Positions 1-9,031 of a stretch of 64,000 nucleotides of DNA are shown piece by piece; the stretch's first letter is position 1, and each line of letters begins with the position of its first letter. The notes beneath the pieces are model-generated. The model was not told where the DNA came from. It ran no database searches and was given only the letters and a program-made list of their open reading frames with translations. Position numbers and translations under genes: made by a program. Location: assembly GCF_027941835.1 (NCBI RefSeq), contig NZ_CP116005.1:1503501-1567500 (forward strand). The letters run 5' to 3'. This stretch comes from Sphingosinicella microcystinivorans. Lineage in GTDB: Bacteria; Pseudomonadota; Alphaproteobacteria; Sphingomonadales; Sphingomonadaceae.

Positions 1-188
1 TTGGTCTCGTGCGCGTTCTCGGGCGGGATGATCTTGGAAAGCCCGCCCGGCATGTGGATGAGGAAGGAGCTATCCTTGCCGCCGGCCTCGACGAGTAGCA
101 CGCGCGTGCCGGGGTCCGCGGACAGGCGGTTCGCGAGCACGCAGCCCGCCGAACCCGCGCCGACGACGATATAGTCGTATCCGGACAT
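1..188 (-). CDS. GMC-family FAD-dependent oxidoreductase, N-terminal part (runs off the window)
   Basis: Only the first 62 codons are present; the gene continues beyond base 1. The start is the ATG whose complement lies at 186-188. The protein opens with a Rossmann FAD-binding signature ([19 protein letters not shown]) followed by a beta strand ending in VEAGG, which is typical of the glucose-methanol-choline oxidoreductase family (choline or alcohol dehydrogenases). The substrate cannot be read from this fragment. It lies upstream of, and on the same strand as, the MFS carrier gene that ends at 265, so the carrier is transcribed towards it and the two may form a catabolic unit. FAD binding is secure, the family is likely, the substrate is unknown. 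Confidence 0.85.
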   Translation of the reverse strand, partial: MSGYDYIVVGAGSAGCVLANRLSADPGTRVLLVEAGGKDSSFLIHMPGGLSKIIPPENAHET

Positions 189-264
189 GTAAATCTCCCC
201 CGAGTCCTGCAAGCAGCCGCAAGAGTGGCGCTGTTTCGGCGCCTGCGCAATTCTGGATAAAGCG

Positions 265-1845
265 TCAGGCTTGCCCGGCGTAGACTTCTCCAGCGGCGGC
301 GGCGCGTTCCACGCGTGTCGCTTCGGCGTGCGGAAGCCGGCGCCAGACGAACCAGAGGCAGACGAGCGTCACCGGCGCGGCGACGAGCAGGCAGAGGATA
401 CCCGTGCCGAGGCTGCCGGTGACGAGCGACATCTTGCCCGCAAAGTAAGGCCCGAGACCGAGCCCGACGAGGGTGGTTCCGAGGAAGTAGGTCGCGGTCG
501 CCGCGCCGCGCATCCGCGGCAGCACGAGGTTCTGGCTGGTCGCCGCGGCGATGCCCACCCAGCAGCTGTTGACGGTCGCCATCGGCGCGAACGCCAGATA
601 GAAGATCGTGAGGCTTTCCGTCGTGTAGACGACGAGCATCAGCGGCGCAGGGATCAGCACGCCGAGCGCTGCGACGAGGATGTCGCCCGCCTGCCAGCGC
701 GCTCTCGCCCAGTCGGCGAGGCGTCCGCCCGCGATCACGCCGATGAAGCCGCCCGCCGCGCCGACGCCGCCGATGATGAGGCCGACGATCGCCGGGTCCG
801 CGCCGAAGGTGCGGATCGCATAGGGCGCGGACCAGAAGCTGACCGCATAGGTGACGAACGCGATCGAGCCGAAGCCGAGGATGGCGAGCAGGAACGTCGG
901 CGTGCCCCAGATCAGCCGGTAGGTCGGAAGGTCGCGGCGCTTCAGCGACTGCGACCACGAGAAGACGGAATAGCAGCCGATGCCGATGGCGCTCCATTGC
1001 AGCATGTCGCCGGTGAGCGCGATCATCGCGGCCGCGCCGAGCACGACGGCGGCGAGCCCGGCGAGGTTGACCGCGAACGCGCGCGCGCCGCTGCGCGCGG
1101 CCTGCACCAGCGTGAACGGCGGGATGACGCTCGACAGCTCGGTGAAGAACTTCGGCCACGGCGACGGTTCGGGCGGGCTCAATATGCCCTCGGACATGCC
1201 GCGCAGCGGCTCGCGCAGGGTGAGCACCCACAGCGCCAGCAGCAGCCCCGGCAGGCCGACGGCGAGGAAAGCCGCCTGCCAGCCGACGAGGCCGAGGGGG
1301 CCGCCGCCCGGAAACGCGCTGTTCCAGCTTTGCACGATGAGCCCGCCGATGAACAGCGACAGGCCGCCGCCGATGTAGAGCCCGCTCGAATAGATGGCGA
1401 GCGCGGTGGCGCGTTTCTGCTTCGGGAAATAGTCCGAGATGATCGAGAAAGCGCAGGGACTCGCCGTCGCCTCGCCGATGCCGACGCCGATGCGCGCCGC
1501 GGCGAGCTGGCCGAAGTTCTGCGCGAAGCCGGAGAGCGCCGTCATCGCCGACCAGACCGAAAGCCCGATCGTCATCAGGCGGCCGCGATACCACATGTCC
1601 GCGAGCCGCCCGAGCGGGATGCCGAACAGCGAGTAGAACACGCCGAAGGCCGTGCCGTAGAGGAAGCCCATATCGGCGTCGGTGACGCCGAGGTCGGCCT
1701 TGATGTCCTCCGCGAGGATCGAGATGATCTGGCGGTCGACGAAGTTGAGCACGTAGACGAGCACGAGCACGCCGAGCACATACCAGGCGTAGGGCCCGCC
1801 GACCTCCCCCTTGCGCGCCTCGAGAAGCGCCGCCGCATCGTTCAT
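265..1845 (-). CDS. MFS transporter, spinster-like
   Basis: A 526-residue integral inner-membrane carrier of the major facilitator superfamily. The first helix carries [16 protein letters not shown], followed by a GIPLGRLAD loop motif and RIGVGIGEA in helix 4, a pattern seen in spinster-like and organic-acid carriers of sphingomonads. About twelve hydrophobic segments are visible, with a long central loop around residues 230-300. I chose the ATG at 1843-1845 because a purine-rich Shine-Dalgarno (GGAGAGGG) lies just upstream; an in-frame upstream start at 1923 would add 26 residues that do not look like coding sequence. It faces away from the phosphatase gene and towards the GMC oxidoreductase. 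The substrate is not determinable. Confidence 0.9.
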   Translation of the reverse strand: MNDAAALLEARKGEVGGPYAWYVLGVLVLVYVLNFVDRQIISILAEDIKADLGVTDADMGFLYGTAFGVFYSLFGIPLGRLADMWYRGRLMTIGLSVWSAMTALSGFAQNFGQLAAARIGVGIGEATASPCAFSIISDYFPKQKRATALAIYSSGLYIGGGLSLFIGGLIVQSWNSAFPGGGPLGLVGWQAAFLAVGLPGLLLALWVLTLREPLRGMSEGILSPPEPSPWPKFFTELSSVIPPFTLVQAARSGARAFAVNLAGLAAVVLGAAAMIALTGDMLQWSAIGIGCYSVFSWSQSLKRRDLPTYRLIWGTPTFLLAILGFGSIAFVTYAVSFWSAPYAIRTFGADPAIVGLIIGGVGAAGGFIGVIAGGRLADWARARWQAGDILVAALGVLIPAPLMLVVYTTESLTIFYLAFAPMATVNSCWVGIAAATSQNLVLPRMRGAATATYFLGTTLVGLGLGPYFAGKMSLVTGSLGTGILCLLVAAPVTLVCLWFVWRRLPHAEATRVERAAAAGEVYAGQA

Positions 1846-1943
1846 CCGCCCGACCCTCTCCCCGGTTTCGAGACGCACCCCTTGCCGGAGCGTTTGCCCC
1901 GTGGCTAACACAGGGGCCCGCAATGGAAAGCATGGAAATCGCG

Positions 1944-2414
1944 ATGACGACCTCGGTCCTGTTCGTTTGCCTAGGCAACATCTGCCGCTCGCCGCTCGCC
2001 GAGGGGGCGATGCGGCGGCTGGTGGAGATCGAGGCGGCGGCCGTCCACATCGACAGCGCGGGGACCGGCGACTGGCACATCGGCCGCGCGCCCGATCCGC
2101 GCGCGCAGGCGGAGGCGCTGCGGCAGGGGCTCGACATCTCGATGCTGCGCGCGCGGCAGGTGACGGCGGAGGACTTCCATAGCTTCGACCATATCGTTGC
2201 GATGGACGCGCAGAACCTTGCCGACCTTCTGGCGATGCAGCCGGACGGCGCGCGGGCGCGGCTGTCGCGGCTTCTCGACCATGTCGGGGGCGGCGACGTG
2301 CCCGACCCCTACTACGGCGGCGACGACGGCTTCGCCGAGACCTTCCGGCTCGTGGAGAGCGGTGCCCGCGCCCTGCTTCAGGCGATCAGCGGCCAGCGCG
2401 CGACGACATTGTAG
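1944..2414 (+). CDS. Low-molecular-weight protein-tyrosine phosphatase
   Basis: A 156-residue cytoplasmic phosphatase of the LMW-PTP family. The P-loop CLGNICRS (C-X5-R-S) sits near the N terminus, and the general-acid region appears near the C terminus as VPDPYYGG, with the expected Asp in DPYY. Length and motif order match the family, which removes phosphate from tyrosine in proteins or from small acyl phosphates. I chose the ATG at 1944, with GGAA five bases upstream; ATG codons at 1923 and 1932 are in frame and would add a few residues. Its 3' end overlaps the convergent RNA-ligase gene by 37 bases. The physiological target is unknown. Confidence 0.9.
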   Translation: MTTSVLFVCLGNICRSPLAEGAMRRLVEIEAAAVHIDSAGTGDWHIGRAPDPRAQAEALRQGLDISMLRARQVTAEDFHSFDHIVAMDAQNLADLLAMQPDGARARLSRLLDHVGGGDVPDPYYGGDDGFAETFRLVESGARALLQAISGQRATTL

Positions 2415-2908
2415 TCCGCGCCCTCGGTGGTGAGGCGGCTTTCGAACAGGCTGATCGCGTCGACGGTGAACGACACGGGCGGGAAGCCCTCGCGCAGGAA
2501 CGCGTCGAGCGGACCCGCCGTGCCGGAGAAACGCGCCAGCGTGATGTGGGGCAGATAGCTTCGCGTTTCGGGCGCGATGCCGACAAGCTGGAGCGCGCGG
2601 TCGACCTTGTTGTGCAGCGCCTTCACCGGCTCCTGCGGCTCGACGCCGACCCACAGGGTCTCGACGCGGCCCTTGCGCTCGAAAATGCCGGGGCGGCCGA
2701 TGGACAGGTCGAACGCGCGCGTGCGGATCGTCGCCAGCGCCTCGGCGGCGGCATTGGCGGTGTGCGTATCGACGGTGCCGATGAAGCGCAGCGTCAGGTG
2801 GAGCTGCGCCGCGCTCTGCCAGCGTGCGCCGAGCACGCCGCCCATGCGCGCGGTGAGCGCCGCCTTCACCTGCTGCGGCAGGTCGATGCCGACGAACAGG
2901 CGGTGCAC
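2378..2908 (-). CDS. thpR: RNA 2',3'-cyclic phosphodiesterase / 2'-5' RNA ligase family
   Basis: A 176-residue member of the 2H phosphoesterase superfamily. It opens with RLFVGIDLP and carries the two diagnostic His-x-Thr motifs, HLTLRF near residue 45 and HITLARF near residue 130, which form the active site. Members hydrolyse RNA 2',3'-cyclic phosphates and can join 2'-5' linked RNA halves in vitro. The likely start is the GTG at 2908, which overlaps the stop of the upstream esterase gene (TAGTG), so the two are probably translationally coupled. The 3' end overlaps the convergent phosphatase gene. The biochemical family is clear, the cellular role of this family is poorly understood. Confidence 0.9.
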   Translation of the reverse strand: MHRLFVGIDLPQQVKAALTARMGGVLGARWQSAAQLHLTLRFIGTVDTHTANAAAEALATIRTRAFDLSIGRPGIFERKGRVETLWVGVEPQEPVKALHNKVDRALQLVGIAPETRSYLPHITLARFSGTAGPLDAFLREGFPPVSFTVDAISLFESRLTTEGADYNVVARWPLIA

Positions 2909-3573
2909 TAGCGGAGCGCCGCCTCGACGCTCGGCAATATGCCCTGCACGATCACGGCGACGCCTTTCGGATTGGGGTGCATCCCGTCGCCGAGCAGCAG
3001 CGCCTTGTTCGCGACGACGCCCTTCATGAAGAACGGGTAGAGCGGCACGGCGTGCTTCTTCGCCAGCGCCGGGTACATGCCGTTGAAGTCCGCCGCGTAG
3101 GCCTTCCCCATGTTGGGCGCGGCCAGCATCCCGGCGAGGAGCACCTTGCTGCCGCGCTTCTTGAACTCGGCGATCATCGCATCGAGGTTGGCGCGCGCCT
3201 CGGCGGGCGGCAGGCCGCGCAGCATGTCGTTGGCGCCGAGGCCGAGGATGACGAGATCGGGCTTCGCCTTGAGCCCGCCGAGCACCCACGCCGTGCGCGC
3301 CTTGCCCGCGGCGGTGGTGTCGCCGGAAACCGCGCCGCTCACCACGCGCGCGGAAATGCCCTTCGCCTTCAGCGCCTTTTCGAGCTGCGGCGCGAAGCCC
3401 TCGCCCGGCTTCAGCTGATACCCCGCCATCAGCGAATCGCCGTAGGCGACGATGACGCGCGTTTCGGCAAGCGACGGACTCGCGCCGACGAACAACAGCA
3501 GAAAAGCGGCAATCGCGGCTTGGACAAAGCGCGCGGCATCCCCATAGATACGGGACTTGCACGAACCGGACAA
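2908..3573 (-). CDS. SGNH/GDSL arylesterase (TesA-like lysophospholipase)
   Basis: A 221-residue secreted SGNH hydrolase. The N terminus is a signal peptide ending near ASPSLA-ET. The catalytic blocks follow in order: block I AYGDSLMAGY (Ser nucleophile), block II SGAVSGDTT (Gly), block III GLGANDMLRG (Asn), and block V DGMHPNPKG (Asp and His). This matches the periplasmic thioesterase I/lysophospholipase L1/arylesterase group. It is divergent by 11 bases from an ABC ATPase-permease pair, the same neighbourhood as E. coli tesA-ybbA-ybbP, which suggests a linked role in envelope lipid or lysolipid handling. Function class is firm; the natural substrate is inferred. Confidence 0.92.
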   Translation of the reverse strand: MSGSCKSRIYGDAARFVQAAIAAFLLLFVGASPSLAETRVIVAYGDSLMAGYQLKPGEGFAPQLEKALKAKGISARVVSGAVSGDTTAAGKARTAWVLGGLKAKPDLVILGLGANDMLRGLPPAEARANLDAMIAEFKKRGSKVLLAGMLAAPNMGKAYAADFNGMYPALAKKHAVPLYPFFMKGVVANKALLLGDGMHPNPKGVAVIVQGILPSVEAALR

Positions 3574-3584
3574 AGCGGATCCCC

Positions 3585-4304
3585 TTGAACGATATCTCCC
3601 TGTCGCCTTCCAATATCGTGATTGATGCGCGCGATGTCACCCTCACGCTCGGTGAAGGGGCGGGCGCGGTCGAAATCCTGCGCGGCGTCAGCCTGTCGGT
3701 GGCGCGCGGCGAAAGTGTCGCGATCCTCGGGCCTTCGGGGTCTGGCAAGTCCTCGCTGATGGCGGTGCTCTCCGGCCTTGAGCGCGCGAGCGGCGGCCGT
3801 ATCGGCGTTGCGGGGCAGGATTTCGGCGCGTTCGACGAGGACGGGCTCGCCCGCGCGCGGCGCGGCCGCATTGGCATCGTGCTGCAGGCGTTCCACCTGC
3901 TGCCGACGATGACCGCGCTCGAGAACGTCTCGGTGCCGCTGGAGCTTGGCGGCGCCCCTGATGCCGAGGCGCGCGCCCGCGCCGAGCTGGAGGCGGTCGG
4001 CCTCGGCCACCGGCTGACGCACTACCCTTCGCAGCTTTCGGGCGGCGAGCAGCAGCGCGTCGCCATCGCGCGCGCCACCGCGCCGCGCCCCGGCATCCTC
4101 TTCGCCGACGAGCCCACCGGCAACCTCGACACTGCCACCGGCCACGAGATCGTCGAGCTGCTGTTCGAGCGGCAGCGGGCGCAGGGCACGACGCTGGTGC
4201 TGATCACCCACGACACGGAGCTTGCGGCGCGCTGCGGCCGCATCGTCGAGATGCGCGACGGCCGGATCGTGCGTGACCGCGCGGCGAGCGAGGCTGCTGC
4301 TTGA
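3585..4304 (+). CDS. ABC transporter ATP-binding protein, LolD/YbbA-type
   Basis: A 239-residue nucleotide-binding subunit of a MacB/LolD-type transporter. Walker A is GPSGSGKSS, the signature is LSGGEQQR, Walker B with its glutamate is ILFADEPTGNLD, and the switch His is in LITHDTE. These ATPases work with FtsX-like permeases and act in mechanotransmission or lipid extraction rather than ordinary import. The apparent start is TTG at 3585; a GTG ten codons further in is an alternative. The last bases overlap the permease start (TTGA), so the two are translationally coupled. The pair is most like E. coli YbbA/YbbP, placed next to a TesA-like gene as in E. coli. Confidence 0.92.
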   Translation: MNDISLSPSNIVIDARDVTLTLGEGAGAVEILRGVSLSVARGESVAILGPSGSGKSSLMAVLSGLERASGGRIGVAGQDFGAFDEDGLARARRGRIGIVLQAFHLLPTMTALENVSVPLELGGAPDAEARARAELEAVGLGHRLTHYPSQLSGGEQQRVAIARATAPRPGILFADEPTGNLDTATGHEIVELLFERQRAQGTTLVLITHDTELAARCGRIVEMRDGRIVRDRAASEAAA

Positions 4305-6799
4305 ACCTCCCCCTCAAGCTGGCGCTCCGCGACCTGCGCGGCGGGCTTGCGGGCCTGCGGCTGCTTGCCGTGTGCCTGTTCCTCGGCGTCGCCGCGCTCG
4401 CGGGCGTCGGCAGCCTCTCCACCGCCATCGTCACGTCGCTCTCCGAAAAGGGCCAGTCGATCCTCGGCGGCGATGTCGAGGTGACGCTGACGCAGCGGCA
4501 GGCGAGCGACGCCGAGATGGCGGCGCTGCGCAGCTTCGGCAGCGTCGGCGAAGTGGTGCGGATGCGCGCAATGGCGAGCCGCCTCGACGGCGCCGAAAGC
4601 GTGCTCGGCGAACTCAAGGCCGTGGACGGCACCTATCCCTTCTACGGCAATGTGCGCCTCGAAAGCGGCCTGCCGCTGGCGGACGCCCTGAAGGCGAACG
4701 GCCTCGTCGTCGATCAGGCGGCGCTCGACCGGCTCGGCGCGCGTGTCGGCAACACGGTGACGATCGGCGACGCGCGCGTGGGTATCAGCGGCGTGCTCGC
4801 CGAGGAGCCGGACAAGGTCGGCGAAGGCTTCACGCTCGGGCCGACGCTGCTGATGTCGATGGAAACGCTCGGGCAAACCGGGCTTCGCCAGCCGGGGAGC
4901 CTTTATCGCACGCATTACCGCCTGAAACTGCCGTCCGATGTTTCCCCCGAATCCGTGACGGATACGCTGAACACACGCTTCCCGGACGCGGCATGGCGCA
5001 TACAGGACCGCTCGAACGGCGCGCCCGGCACGCGGCGCTTCATCGAGCGGCTCGGCCAGTTCCTGACCCTCGTGGGCCTCACGGCGCTGCTCGTCGCCGG
5101 GGTCGGCGTCGGCAACGGCGTCGGCTCCTACCTCGACGGCAAGACGCGTTCGATCGCGGCGCTGAAAAGCGTCGGCGCGGATTCGCGGACGATTTTCCGC
5201 ATCTACATGATCGAGGTGGGGCTGGTCGCGCTCGGCGCGGTCGTTCTGGGCGCCGCGGCGGGCGCGTTCGTGCCGGCGGTCGTGGTGGCGTTCGCGGGCG
5301 ACGCGCTCCCGGTGCCGCCCGAACTCGGCCTCTATCCCCTGCCCCTCGTCACAGCGATCCTCTACGGCCTGCTTGCGGCGGCCGCTTTCGCGATCTGGCC
5401 GCTCGCGAAGGCGCGCGACGTTCCCGCCGCCCGCCTGTTCCGCGCGGGTGTCGAGCGCATCGCCCGTCCGCCGCTGGACGTCGTCCTGCTCAGCTTCGGG
5501 GCTGCGCTCGTGATCGCCGCCATCGCCGTCGCGCAGGCGCGCGAGCCGCTGTTCGCCGCCGCGTTCATCGCCGCAGCCCTCGGGCTCATGGCGCTGCTCG
5601 CGGTCCTTGCGCTCGGCATCCGCGCGCTTGCCGCGCGCCTGCCGCGCCCGAAGCAGCCGCTCCTGCGGCTCGCGTTCGGCAACCTGCACAGGCCCGGCTC
5701 GATGACGCGGCAGCTCGTGGTGGCGCTCGGCCTCGGCCTCACGCTGTTCGCGACGCTCGCCGTCATCGAAACCAACCTCTCGCGCCAGATCGACGAGGCC
5801 CTGCCGCGCGAGGCGCCGAGCCTGTTCGTCGTGGACATTCCCGCGGGCGAGGCCGACGCGTTCAGGAAAACCGTGCTGGACGCGGCGCCCGGCGCCTCGA
5901 TCCGCATCGTGCCCTCGCTGCGCGGGCCGGTCGTCGCCGTGAACGGCACGCTCGTCTCGGAAATGAAGGACGTGCCCGAAGGTGCGTGGATCCTGCGCGG
6001 CGACCGGGGCCTCACCTATTCGCAGGGACTGCCGGACGGGAACCGCATCGTTTCCGGCGAATGGTGGCCGGAGGACTACGCCGGGCCGCAGCTCGTCTCG
6101 CTGGACGCGGAGGTGGGCGAGGCGCTCGGGCTCAAGGTCGGCGACACCATCACCGTCTCGGTGCTCGGCGTCGATCTTCCCGCGACCATCGCGAGCTTCC
6201 GCGAGATCAACTGGGATTCGCTCGGCTTCAACTTCGCGCTCGTCTATTCGCCCGGCCTCATCGAAAGCGCGCCGCACAGCTATATGGCGACGGTCGTCGT
6301 TTCGCCCGATGAGGTGCCCGCCGTCTCGCGCGCCGTGGTGCGGGCCTTCTCGTCCGCCTCCGTGATCCGCGTCGGCGACGTCATCGCGAACGCGGGGGCG
6401 CTGCTCGGCCAGATGTCGACGGCGGTGCGCGCCGCCGCCTCGGTCGCGATCGCGGCGGGGATCGCCGTCCTCGTCGGCGCGATCGCGGCGGCGCGGCGCG
6501 CGCGCATCTATGATTCGGTGATGCTGAAGGTGCTGGGCGCGACGCGGGGCCAGGTGCTTCTCAGCCTGCTCGCCGAATATGCGCTGCTCGCGCTCATCCT
6601 CTCGGCCATCGCCTTCGCGCTCGGCACGGCCGGCGGCTGGTACGTGGTGACGCAGGTTTTCGAGCTGGACTGGCTGCCGGTCTGGCCGCCGGTGGTCCTC
6701 ACCGTCGTGCTCGGCGCGGCGGCGATTCTGCTGCTCAGCCTCGTCGGATCGTGGAGCGCGCTCGGCGCGCGTCCGGCACGTGCGCTCAGGAATTTATAG
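4301..6799 (+). CDS. FtsX-like ABC transporter permease, YbbP-type
   Basis: An 832-residue permease with two FtsX-type domains. Helix 1 lies near residues 15-40; a large periplasmic domain follows; then helices near 250-275, 300-330 and 345-365, a central pair near 390-440, a second periplasmic domain (about 480-680), and three C-terminal helices near 700-830. The first FtsX core carries KTRSIAALKSVGA, the second a similar VMLKVLGATRGQ, as expected just after the first helix of each domain. The start is a TTG overlapping the ATPase stop. It probably forms a complex with the upstream ATPase and may pass lipids or hydrophobic compounds between inner membrane and periplasm; the cargo is unknown. 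Confidence 0.9.
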   Translation: MNLPLKLALRDLRGGLAGLRLLAVCLFLGVAALAGVGSLSTAIVTSLSEKGQSILGGDVEVTLTQRQASDAEMAALRSFGSVGEVVRMRAMASRLDGAESVLGELKAVDGTYPFYGNVRLESGLPLADALKANGLVVDQAALDRLGARVGNTVTIGDARVGISGVLAEEPDKVGEGFTLGPTLLMSMETLGQTGLRQPGSLYRTHYRLKLPSDVSPESVTDTLNTRFPDAAWRIQDRSNGAPGTRRFIERLGQFLTLVGLTALLVAGVGVGNGVGSYLDGKTRSIAALKSVGADSRTIFRIYMIEVGLVALGAVVLGAAAGAFVPAVVVAFAGDALPVPPELGLYPLPLVTAILYGLLAAAAFAIWPLAKARDVPAARLFRAGVERIARPPLDVVLLSFGAALVIAAIAVAQAREPLFAAAFIAAALGLMALLAVLALGIRALAARLPRPKQPLLRLAFGNLHRPGSMTRQLVVALGLGLTLFATLAVIETNLSRQIDEALPREAPSLFVVDIPAGEADAFRKTVLDAAPGASIRIVPSLRGPVVAVNGTLVSEMKDVPEGAWILRGDRGLTYSQGLPDGNRIVSGEWWPEDYAGPQLVSLDAEVGEALGLKVGDTITVSVLGVDLPATIASFREINWDSLGFNFALVYSPGLIESAPHSYMATVVVSPDEVPAVSRAVVRAFSSASVIRVGDVIANAGALLGQMSTAVRAAASVAIAAGIAVLVGAIAAARRARIYDSVMLKVLGATRGQVLLSLLAEYALLALILSAIAFALGTAGGWYVVTQVFELDWLPVWPPVVLTVVLGAAAILLLSLVGSWSALGARPARALRNL

Positions 6800-6891
6800 T
6801 GAATTCGTCCGGTTTTCCTTGAAGCTGCGGCAAAACCACCCGATATTGCCGGGGCAAGCCGGATGACCCGGCAAATGGGAGAGTGGATGAA

Positions 6892-7620
6892 ATGGTGAAC
6901 CAGACGGATCCTCGCCTGGCTTACGGTCGCCCGGCGACAACGGCCGAAGGTGTCGTTTTCGATGCCGGCCTTCGTAAATACATGCTGTCGGTCTACAATT
7001 ACATGGCCTCCGGCGTGCTGCTTTCGGGCATCGTCGCCCTGCTGTTCGCGAACAGCGGCATGGCCGCGCAGGTCTTCGCGCAGGGCGGGCTGCTCGCTTG
7101 GGTGCTGATGCTGGCGCCGCTCGGCTTCGTGATGGTGCTGAGCTTCGGCATCAACCGCCTGTCCACCCCGGCCGCGCAGGGCGTGTTCTGGGCGTTCGCG
7201 GCGGTGATGGGCCTGTCGCTGTCGACGATCTTCCTGACCTTCACGGGCACGTCGATCGCGCGCATGTTCTTCATCACGGCGGGCGCCTTCGCGGGCCTCA
7301 GCCTGTTCGGCTACACGACGAAGAAGGACCTGTCGGGCTTCGGCACCTTCCTCGTGATGGGCCTCATCGGCCTCATCATCGCGAGCGTGGTGAACATCTT
7401 CCTCGGCTCGTCGGTGATGCAGTTCGCCATCTCGGTGATCGGCGTGCTGATCTTCGCGGGGCTCACCGCCTACGACACGCAGCGCATCAAGAACATGTAC
7501 TTCCAGGTCGCGGGCAGCGACTTCGTCGGCAAGGCGGTGGTGATGGGCGCGCTGTCGCTCTACCTCGACTTCATCAACATGTTCATGTTCCTGCTGCAGC
7601 TGTTCGGCAACCGCGAGTAG
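6892..7620 (+). CDS. Bax inhibitor-1/YccA family membrane protein
   Basis: A 242-residue polytopic inner-membrane protein with seven hydrophobic segments. The family signature is seen in the C-terminal part: AYDTQRIKNMY after helix 6, then LSLYLDFINMFMFLLQLFG. Family members include E. coli YccA, which modulates the FtsH protease, and YbhL; some are pH-sensitive calcium leak channels. The ATG at 6892 is preceded at 8 bases by GGGAGAG; an in-frame GTG at 6883 is within that ribosome site and is rejected. A strong terminator follows the gene. It stands alone between the ABC permease and the dehydrogenase, so the context adds no information about its role. Confidence 0.92.
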   Translation: MVNQTDPRLAYGRPATTAEGVVFDAGLRKYMLSVYNYMASGVLLSGIVALLFANSGMAAQVFAQGGLLAWVLMLAPLGFVMVLSFGINRLSTPAAQGVFWAFAAVMGLSLSTIFLTFTGTSIARMFFITAGAFAGLSLFGYTTKKDLSGFGTFLVMGLIGLIIASVVNIFLGSSVMQFAISVIGVLIFAGLTAYDTQRIKNMYFQVAGSDFVGKAVVMGALSLYLDFINMFMFLLQLFGNRE

Positions 7621-7642
7621 CATTTTCGCAGCCACGGACTGC

Positions 7643-7685
7643 AAAAAGGCCCGGTGCGTTTCGACGCGCCGGGCCTTTTCTTTTG
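7643..7685 (+). terminator. Rho-independent terminator after the Bax-inhibitor gene
   Basis: A GC-rich stem with arms at about 7644-7658 and 7665-7679 and a short TTTCGA loop is preceded by an A-run and followed by a T-rich tract (TTTTCTTTT). The A-tract and T-tract extend the stem, so it could act in either direction, but the downstream gene is on the same strand and the evident role is to end the transcript of the upstream gene. Confidence 0.85.
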
Positions 7686-7737
7686 CCGCTCCGCATGGCT
7701 AGACCGTGCCCATCGAGAAGACGAAGGGGAGATCGGT

Positions 7738-8631
7738 ATGGCGGAGACAATCGCGTTCATCGGGCTCGGCAACATGGGCTCGGGCATGGCGGCGAACCTT
7801 GCGAAGGCGGGATACGTCGTGCGCGCCTTCGATCTCAGCGCCGATGCGCTCGCGCGTGCCAAGGGCGACGGCTGCACCGTTGCGGCGAGCGCCGCCGAAG
7901 CCGTTTCGGGCGCCGACGCGGTGGTGACGATGCTGCCCGCGGGCAAGCACGTCGAGGCCGTCTACAACGGTGACGTGTTCGGTGCGGCGAAGCCGGACGC
8001 ATTGTTCATGGACTGCTCGACGATCGACGTGGCGACGGCGCGCAAGGTCGTGGAGGCGGCGACCGCGAAGGGGTTCGCGATGGTCGATGCGCCGGTCTCG
8101 GGCGGCGTCGCGGCGGCCTCCGGCGGTACGCTCACCTTCATGGTCGGCGGCGCGGCTGAAGCGTTCGCGCGCGCCGAGCCGATCCTCGCGCGCATGGGCA
8201 AGGCGGTGATCCACGCGGGCGGCGCGGGCGCGGGGCAGGCCGCGAAGATCTGCAACAACATGCTGCTCGGCATCTCGATGATCGGCACGTGCGAGGCGTT
8301 CGCGCTCGCCGAGAAGCTCGGGCTCGACCCGCAGGTGTTCTTCGACATCTCCTCGAAGGCGAGCGGCCAGTGCTGGTCGATGACGAGCTATTGCCCGGTG
8401 CCCGGCCCCGTGCCCGCCGCGCCGTCCAACCGCGACTACGAGGGCGGTTTCGCCGCCGCGCTGATGCTGAAGGACCTGAAGCTGGCGATGGAGGCGGCGG
8501 CGGCGGCGAACGCCGCGACGCCGATGGGCGCGCAGGCGGAGGCGCTCTATCAGGCCTTCTCCAACCTCGGCGGCGCGGCGAAGGACTTCTCGGGGATCAT
8601 CAAGCTGCTCGACGGCAGCTGGCGCGCCTGA
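7738..8631 (+). CDS. mmsB: 3-hydroxyisobutyrate dehydrogenase
   Basis: A 297-residue NAD-dependent beta-hydroxyacid dehydrogenase. It opens with the Rossmann motif GLGNMGSGMAANL; the substrate-binding block is DAPVSGGVAAASGGTLTFMVGG, given here only by its ends (DAPVSGG and LTFMVGG); the catalytic Lys is in GAGQAAKICNN; and KDLKLAMEAA follows in the C-terminal helical domain. This is the MmsB pattern: oxidation of 3-hydroxyisobutyrate to methylmalonate semialdehyde in valine breakdown. The ATG at 7738 has a GAAGGGGAGAT ribosome site. Other valine-degradation genes are not in the window, so tartronate-semialdehyde reductase is a less likely alternative. Confidence 0.88.
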   Translation: MAETIAFIGLGNMGSGMAANLAKAGYVVRAFDLSADALARAKGDGCTVAASAAEAVSGADAVVTMLPAGKHVEAVYNGDVFGAAKPDALFMDCSTIDVATARKVVEAATAKGFAMVDAPVSGGVAAASGGTLTFMVGGAAEAFARAEPILARMGKAVIHAGGAGAGQAAKICNNMLLGISMIGTCEAFALAEKLGLDPQVFFDISSKASGQCWSMTSYCPVPGPVPAAPSNRDYEGGFAAALMLKDLKLAMEAAAAANAATPMGAQAEALYQAFSNLGGAAKDFSGIIKLLDGSWRA

Positions 8632-8659
8632 CCCGCCCGCGAGCGCGGGCGAGGCACGG

Positions 8660-9031
8660 TCAAAGCGTCTCGATAGCCTTCAGGAAGCGCTCCGGATTGC
8701 CGTCACGGAGTTCGTCGATGGCGGCGTCGAGTTCGTCCTCGTCGACCTTGGCGCTCGATTCGGCGGCCTCGATCCGTTCGGCGACGGCTTCCAGACGCTT
8801 TTCGATGGCCGCCTCGATGCGGTCCGCCTTGGCGTCGATCGCGTCGCCCTTCTTATCCAGAATGACCGCGGCACGATGACCCTTGTCGTCGTCCCCGAAG
8901 CCGAAGCTCGGGCCGTCGATATTGGACAGCAGCAACAGGGCGCCGAGACCGCCGAGGACGATCATCAGGTTCCGGCGGTTGACCGGCCTGTCTTCGCCTG
9001 TTTCTTCGCGCGCTGGCGGCTCGTCATGCAT
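8660..9031 (-). CDS. Small membrane-anchored acidic helical protein, unknown function
   Basis: A 123-residue protein that I do not recognise. Residues 1-20 are polar, one hydrophobic segment follows (LMIVLGGLGALLLL, about 22-36), and the remainder from about 60 is highly charged and helical (AKADRIEAAIEKRLEAVAERIEAAE), likely a coiled coil. The start codon overlaps the stop of clpA (ATGCATGA, 8 bases), so it is probably translated from the clpA mRNA by coupling. The topology suggests a single-pass membrane protein with a long C-terminal helix. A link to the ClpA protease is an inference from gene order only. Confidence 0.75.
   Translation of the reverse strand: MHDEPPAREETGEDRPVNRRNLMIVLGGLGALLLLSNIDGPSFGFGDDDKGHRAAVILDKKGDAIDAKADRIEAAIEKRLEAVAERIEAAESSAKVDEDELDAAIDELRDGNPERFLKAIETL

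Noticed and set aside
2909-3877. N-terminal extension of the RNA ligase frame up to 3877
   Set aside because: The extension overlaps the esterase and ABC genes and has no similarity to the ligase family, which starts at the GTG at 2908.
4022-6277. A 751-codon open reading on the minus strand, opposite the ABC genes
   Set aside because: It is rich in Arg, Ala, Asp and His with no domain, and lies opposite a well-recognised permease. It is a product of high GC content and codon position bias.
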